From Saprospiraceae bacterium (lineage in GTDB: Bacteria > Bacteroidota > Bacteroidia > Chitinophagales > Saprospiraceae): 8,749 nt of DNA. Position 1 is the stretch's first letter. Each line of letters starts with the position of its first letter. The DNA lies in assembly GCA_013002475.1 (NCBI GenBank), contig JABDJM010000580.1:1-8749 (forward strand). The letters run 5' to 3'. Shown one piece after another: positions 5,775 to 8,749 of the stretch. Both the position numbers and the translations under genes were made by a program. Below the pieces are notes generated by a model. It saw nothing but the letters and a program-made list of their open reading frames with translations, searched no databases and was not told the DNA's origin.

Positions 5775-5789
5775 TGATGAAAATCATTT
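5772..5789. promoter_or_regulatory. Inverted repeat over the -33 box of the operon promoter
   Basis: AAATGAT-GAAA-ATCATTT is a perfect 7-bp inverted repeat with a 4-base centre. Its left arm covers three bases of the -33 CAAA (TTTG on the minus strand). This places it where a repressor or activator would act. It is not transcribed from this promoter, so a DNA-level operator is more likely than an RNA hairpin. Confidence 0.35.
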
Positions 5790-5875
5790 AATTAGATGGC
5801 TGATTGAATTGGAGATTATTCAACAGCTGTTTGGAAGGATATTTGAGTATTGGCGAATAGAAATGGTTTATTGAT

Positions 5876-5922
5876 GAAGCCTAGCTTGATAAGGCCAAAT
5901 GGTCCGCAGTAGGCTAGGTTTC
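5876..5922 (+). other. Branched hairpin upstream of the carboxylase-like gene
   Basis: GAAGCCTAGC (5876-5885) pairs with GCTAGGTTTC (5913-5922) over 10 bp with a single G-T pair. Inside, GGCC (5893-5896) pairs with GGTC (5901-5904) around an AAAT loop. The structure ends 37 bp before the ATG of the carboxylase-like gene, so it could fold in that gene's leader RNA. It resembles no riboswitch I recognise and lacks a T-run directly after it. An operator or attenuator is possible. Confidence 0.35.
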
Positions 5923-5959
5923 TCAAGATTTATTACCTTTTTTAACCTATGATTCAAAA

Positions 5960-7357
5960 ATGAAGGATTTATTGAAAAAGGTAAAAGGGGCCTTGTTTAC
6001 AGAGGTGGATCCAACGGTGGTAAGCCTATTCCGGATAGTTTTTGGAGCGGTCATGGTTTATCAGATGCTATATTACTATAGTATTGACTATACCTTCCAA
6101 TTCATGGCCGGGCCGGAGGTTCTCTTTCCGTTTCAGGGCTTCGAATTTGTAAAACCTCTTTCCTTACCTGTTTTAAAGCTCATCCACTTTTCTCTTCTTG
6201 TTGCTGCGATTTTGATGATGGTTGGCATTTTCTACAGGGTGGCAACGACCTACTTTTTTCTTGGGTATACCTATTTTTTTCTGATTGATAATACCCTTTT
6301 CAATAATCACACATATTTAATGGCTCTTATTTCGGGGGTGATGATTTTCATTACTGCCGACAATAGCTTTCGACTTCCATTTTTTAGGAAGCGACCGCCG
6401 GGCGCTTTAATACCTGCCTGGAATAGATACCTCCTAATTTTTTGTATTAGTCTACCATATTTTTTCGGAGGTATAGCCAAGTTGCATCCTAATTGGTGGA
6501 AAACAGATCTTGTTCCAATTATACTTGAGGGCAATAATGACTCACTAATTACCTCGATTTTTCCTTTAAAATTTCTTACCAGTTTCATTACCTACACTGG
6601 ATTGGTTTATGACCTAGTTATTATCTTTTTACTACTAAACAAAAAGACTAGGATATTCGGATTAGTTCTTGTTGTCATTTTTAACTTCTCAAATCACGCC
6701 ATTCTATTCGATGATATTGGAGTCTTTCCATTAATGATGATCTTTTCAACAGTCTTATTCTTTGAGGGCAAAGAAATTAAATCATTCATAAAAAGAAGGG
6801 AGCCAAAGAAGAAGAAAAGGAAAAACAAAGGGCTCAAAACGAAGCCGCAAATTATTGCCAAAAGAAACTCGTCCTCGAACTCAAGTCTCTGGCAAAATGC
6901 TACCGCAATTACACTTTTGGTTTTTGTGCTTGTTCACATCCTATTACCCTTCAGGTGGATGCTGCATACTGATAATCCGGAATGGACAGGGATCGGTTCT
7001 CGGTTTGCCTGGAGGATGAAAATGCAAACAAGAAAAATGACGAATGTCAAAATGACTTTGACTGATCGGAAAACAGGAGCTTCGGGACCAATTGAATTGG
7101 AAACCTTTCTTTCTTCCAATCAATACAATCACGTGTTTAATGATCCCCACAATCTGATCCATTTAGCCAAATACCTTTCGATAAAGATCAGTGCGGAGCG
7201 AGGGTTTGTAGATCCCATAATCAGGGCCGATATTTCAGTAAGTTTTTGCGGGTTACCTCCACAAAAAATGATCGATCCCAATGTTGATTTAACAAAGGTG
7301 AAAATCAATAGGTATCAAAAGAATCACCCCTGGCTACTTCCTCTGAATCCTTTTTAG
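5960..7357 (+). CDS. HTTM / vitamin K-dependent gamma-carboxylase-like membrane protein
   Basis: A 465-residue protein with about eight or nine hydrophobic helices (roughly 20-38, 72-91, 94-110, 118-133, 155-171, 206-226, 231-248, 253-269, 312-330) and a polar C-terminal domain (about 340-465). It belongs to the family of vertebrate vitamin K-dependent gamma-glutamyl carboxylase, which carboxylates glutamate using reduced vitamin K. IDNTLFNNHTYL (109-120) matches the carboxylase NNHSYL region containing the important histidine (His117 here). YFFGGIAKLHPNWW (167-180) matches the segment with the catalytic lysine (Lys174 here). SRFAWRMKM (347-355) is another typical block. A very basic loop (279-301, KKKKRK) lies before the last helix. 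The function of bacterial members is unknown; menaquinone would be the plausible quinone. It is single in its transcription unit, divergent from the LOG operon and convergent with gamma-glutamyltransferase. The family is firm and the activity is not established. Confidence 0.85.
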   Translation: MKDLLKKVKGALFTEVDPTVVSLFRIVFGAVMVYQMLYYYSIDYTFQFMAGPEVLFPFQGFEFVKPLSLPVLKLIHFSLLVAAILMMVGIFYRVATTYFFLGYTYFFLIDNTLFNNHTYLMALISGVMIFITADNSFRLPFFRKRPPGALIPAWNRYLLIFCISLPYFFGGIAKLHPNWWKTDLVPIILEGNNDSLITSIFPLKFLTSFITYTGLVYDLVIIFLLLNKKTRIFGLVLVVIFNFSNHAILFDDIGVFPLMMIFSTVLFFEGKEIKSFIKRREPKKKKRKNKGLKTKPQIIAKRNSSSNSSLWQNATAITLLVFVLVHILLPFRWMLHTDNPEWTGIGSRFAWRMKMQTRKMTNVKMTLTDRKTGASGPIELETFLSSNQYNHVFNDPHNLIHLAKYLSIKISAERGFVDPIIRADISVSFCGLPPQKMIDPNVDLTKVKINRYQKNHPWLLPLNPF

Positions 7358-7366
7358 TAACTGAAT

Positions 7367-8749
7367 CTAGAACCCTGCGGCGTGGTCATCTCCCCTTGGA
7401 TCGGCTGCTCCAATAAGAGTTCCATCTGGCATACAAAGAATGGCATCGACCCGGCCAATACCTCCTCGTTGCTTGGTGGTATGACCAAGGCCTTCAAGCT
7501 TTTCAATTGTTTCAGCATCCAGGGCCCCTTCTTCATAAAAGACCATATCAGGCAACCATTGGTGATGAAATCTTCCCGCACTAACGGCTTCTGGTAATGA
7601 CATTCCAAAATCCACTACATTCAGGAACACCTGAAATACAGAGGTTATAATGGTCGAACCACCGGGAGTCCCGATAACCATATACAGTTGACCGTCCCTT
7701 GTAACTATTGTAGGCGTCATAGAACTTAGCATTCTTTTTCCGGGCTCGATGGCATTTGCTTCTGTTCCAACTAGGCCGTAAAAATTCGGATGTCCAATCT
7801 TAATACTGAAATCATCCATTTCATTGTTCAAAATGAATCCCGCCCCCTCAACCACGGTTTTCGCTCCGTATCCTGAGTTGATCGTTGTAGTAATTGACAC
7901 AGCATTTCCTTCCGCATCAACAATTGAGTAATGTGTGGTCTCCTCACTCTCCTGTGGAAATTGACCAGCCTCAACTTGTTCACTTGTATTGGAAGACTCC
8001 CAGCTGAAGTCAGCCATGCGTTCTTTTAAATAGTTCCGAGACAGAAGATCTTCCTGAGGCACTTTGTAAAAATCTGAATCGCCGAGGTGTTGTGCCCGGT
8101 CAGAATACGCCCGGCGTTCCGCCTCCACCATTAGATGTACAGACTCTGGTGTATGAAAACCAAGCTCTCCAATATCATACTGACCAACCATTCCCAATAA
8201 CTGACTTAGACAGATCCCTCCAGAAGAGGGTGGCGGCATTGAAATAAGAGAATGCCCATTGTAATTCATCAAAATCGGCTGTCTCCATTTGGCTTCATAG
8301 GCTGCCAAATCTTTGTGGGTTATGAGACCTCCCCCTCGTTTCATCTCATCAACGATAAGGTCTGCAGTTTTTCCCCGGTAAAAGCCATTGAAGCCAGAAA
8401 GCGAAACGCGCAACAGCGCTGCTCCAAGATCTTTTTGTACCAGCAGGTCTCTGGGTTTCCAGGGGCTATCTTTCTGAAATTGTGTTTTATGCAGATTATT
8501 CTTTTCGAACCTTTCTTGAAAAGCATTGAGGTTTCGAGCTTGTTTTTGCGTGACCTCGAAACCATTGTTAGCTATATCAATTGCAGGCTGGATGAGCTCT
8601 GCAAATGCCATAGTGCCATATCTCTCATGTGCAGAGATCATCCCAGCTACAGAACCAGGTACTCCCGCTGCCAGGTGTCCGTTGGTAGACTTTCCTTCAC
8701 GCACATTGCCCTCTTCATCCAAATACATATCCCGATGACCATCATAGGG
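7367..8749 (-). CDS. ggt: Gamma-glutamyltransferase (N-terminus beyond the right edge)
   Basis: This enzyme cuts or transfers the gamma-glutamyl group of glutathione and related compounds in the periplasm or outside the cell. It is made as one chain that cuts itself into large and small subunits. The visible 460 residues run to the stop at 7367. The self-cleavage and nucleophile threonine is the first Thr of TTHYSIVDAEGNAVSITTT (codon 7937-7939), which starts the small subunit. Other family marks are NNEMDDFS, MLSSMTPTIV, the oxyanion-loop GTPGGSTI, and MPPPSSGGICL in the large subunit. The frame is open to the window edge, reading PYDGHRDMYLDEEGN, and RDMYLD is an internal family motif, so the Met at 8728 is not the start; the signal peptide and perhaps 80-110 residues are missing. 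The C-terminus DPRGDDHAAGF is typical. All catalytic residues seen are intact. Confidence 0.93.
   Translation of the reverse strand, partial: PYDGHRDMYLDEEGNVREGKSTNGHLAAGVPGSVAGMISAHERYGTMAFAELIQPAIDIANNGFEVTQKQARNLNAFQERFEKNNLHKTQFQKDSPWKPRDLLVQKDLGAALLRVSLSGFNGFYRGKTADLIVDEMKRGGGLITHKDLAAYEAKWRQPILMNYNGHSLISMPPPSSGGICLSQLLGMVGQYDIGELGFHTPESVHLMVEAERRAYSDRAQHLGDSDFYKVPQEDLLSRNYLKERMADFSWESSNTSEQVEAGQFPQESEETTHYSIVDAEGNAVSITTTINSGYGAKTVVEGAGFILNNEMDDFSIKIGHPNFYGLVGTEANAIEPGKRMLSSMTPTIVTRDGQLYMVIGTPGGSTIITSVFQVFLNVVDFGMSLPEAVSAGRFHHQWLPDMVFYEEGALDAETIEKLEGLGHTTKQRGGIGRVDAILCMPDGTLIGAADPRGDDHAAGF

Noticed and set aside
8726..8728. Met at 8728 as start of gamma-glutamyltransferase
   Set aside because: The frame stays open to the window edge and the surrounding RDMYLD is an internal motif of the family.

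Overview
This window most likely comes from a member of the Bacteroidota, from the Cytophagales or a related group; I cannot resolve the genus. The evidence is the mix of protein families and the promoter style. The families include a Bacteroidota-type TonB-like transducer, a vitamin K-dependent carboxylase-like membrane protein, a LOG-family protein and a short conserved helical protein. Two upstream regions carry TTG-N19-TAnnTTTG-like promoters, typical of the Bacteroidota primary sigma factor, and Shine-Dalgarno sequences are mostly absent. Base composition is moderately AT-rich. I see no tRNA, rRNA, CRISPR array, insertion sequence or phage gene, so this looks like ordinary chromosome.

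Layout from left to right. (1) Bases 1-614, minus strand: the N-terminal part of an exported M20-family peptidase whose first metal-ligand histidine is replaced by glutamine. (2) Diverging from it, bases 769-2765, plus strand: a two-gene operon of a TonB-like single-pass membrane protein and an S66 LD-carboxypeptidase with a twin-arginine-type signal. (3) Bases 2766-2837: a short convergent intergenic region with a 26-bp direct repeat and small inverted repeats. (4) Bases 2837-5711, minus strand, in transcription order: a small conserved protein of unknown function, a LOG/TIGR00730 nucleotide phosphoribohydrolase-like protein, a TlpA-type periplasmic thioredoxin, FdhD (sulfurtransferase for formate dehydrogenase maturation) and an ArsR-type regulator. 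The first four are tightly packed (1-nt overlap, 16-nt and about 29-nt gaps). The ArsR gene has its own promoter, whose -33 element lies inside a palindrome. (5) Bases 5712-5959: a divergent control region with one good promoter, an inverted repeat over its -33 box, and a larger branched hairpin. (6) Bases 5960-7357, plus strand: an HTTM/vitamin K-dependent gamma-carboxylase-like membrane protein. (7) Bases 7367-8749, minus strand: a gamma-glutamyltransferase lacking its N-terminus, convergent with the previous gene and only 9 bp away.

Several products act on peptides or cell wall outside the cytoplasm: the M20 peptidase, the LD-carboxypeptidase, gamma-glutamyltransferase and the thioredoxin. 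The TonB-like protein would link envelope functions to the proton motive force. The least explained parts are the LOG-thioredoxin-FdhD operon led by a protein of unknown function, and the bacterial carboxylase-like protein. Nothing here is clearly a new defence or mobile system.
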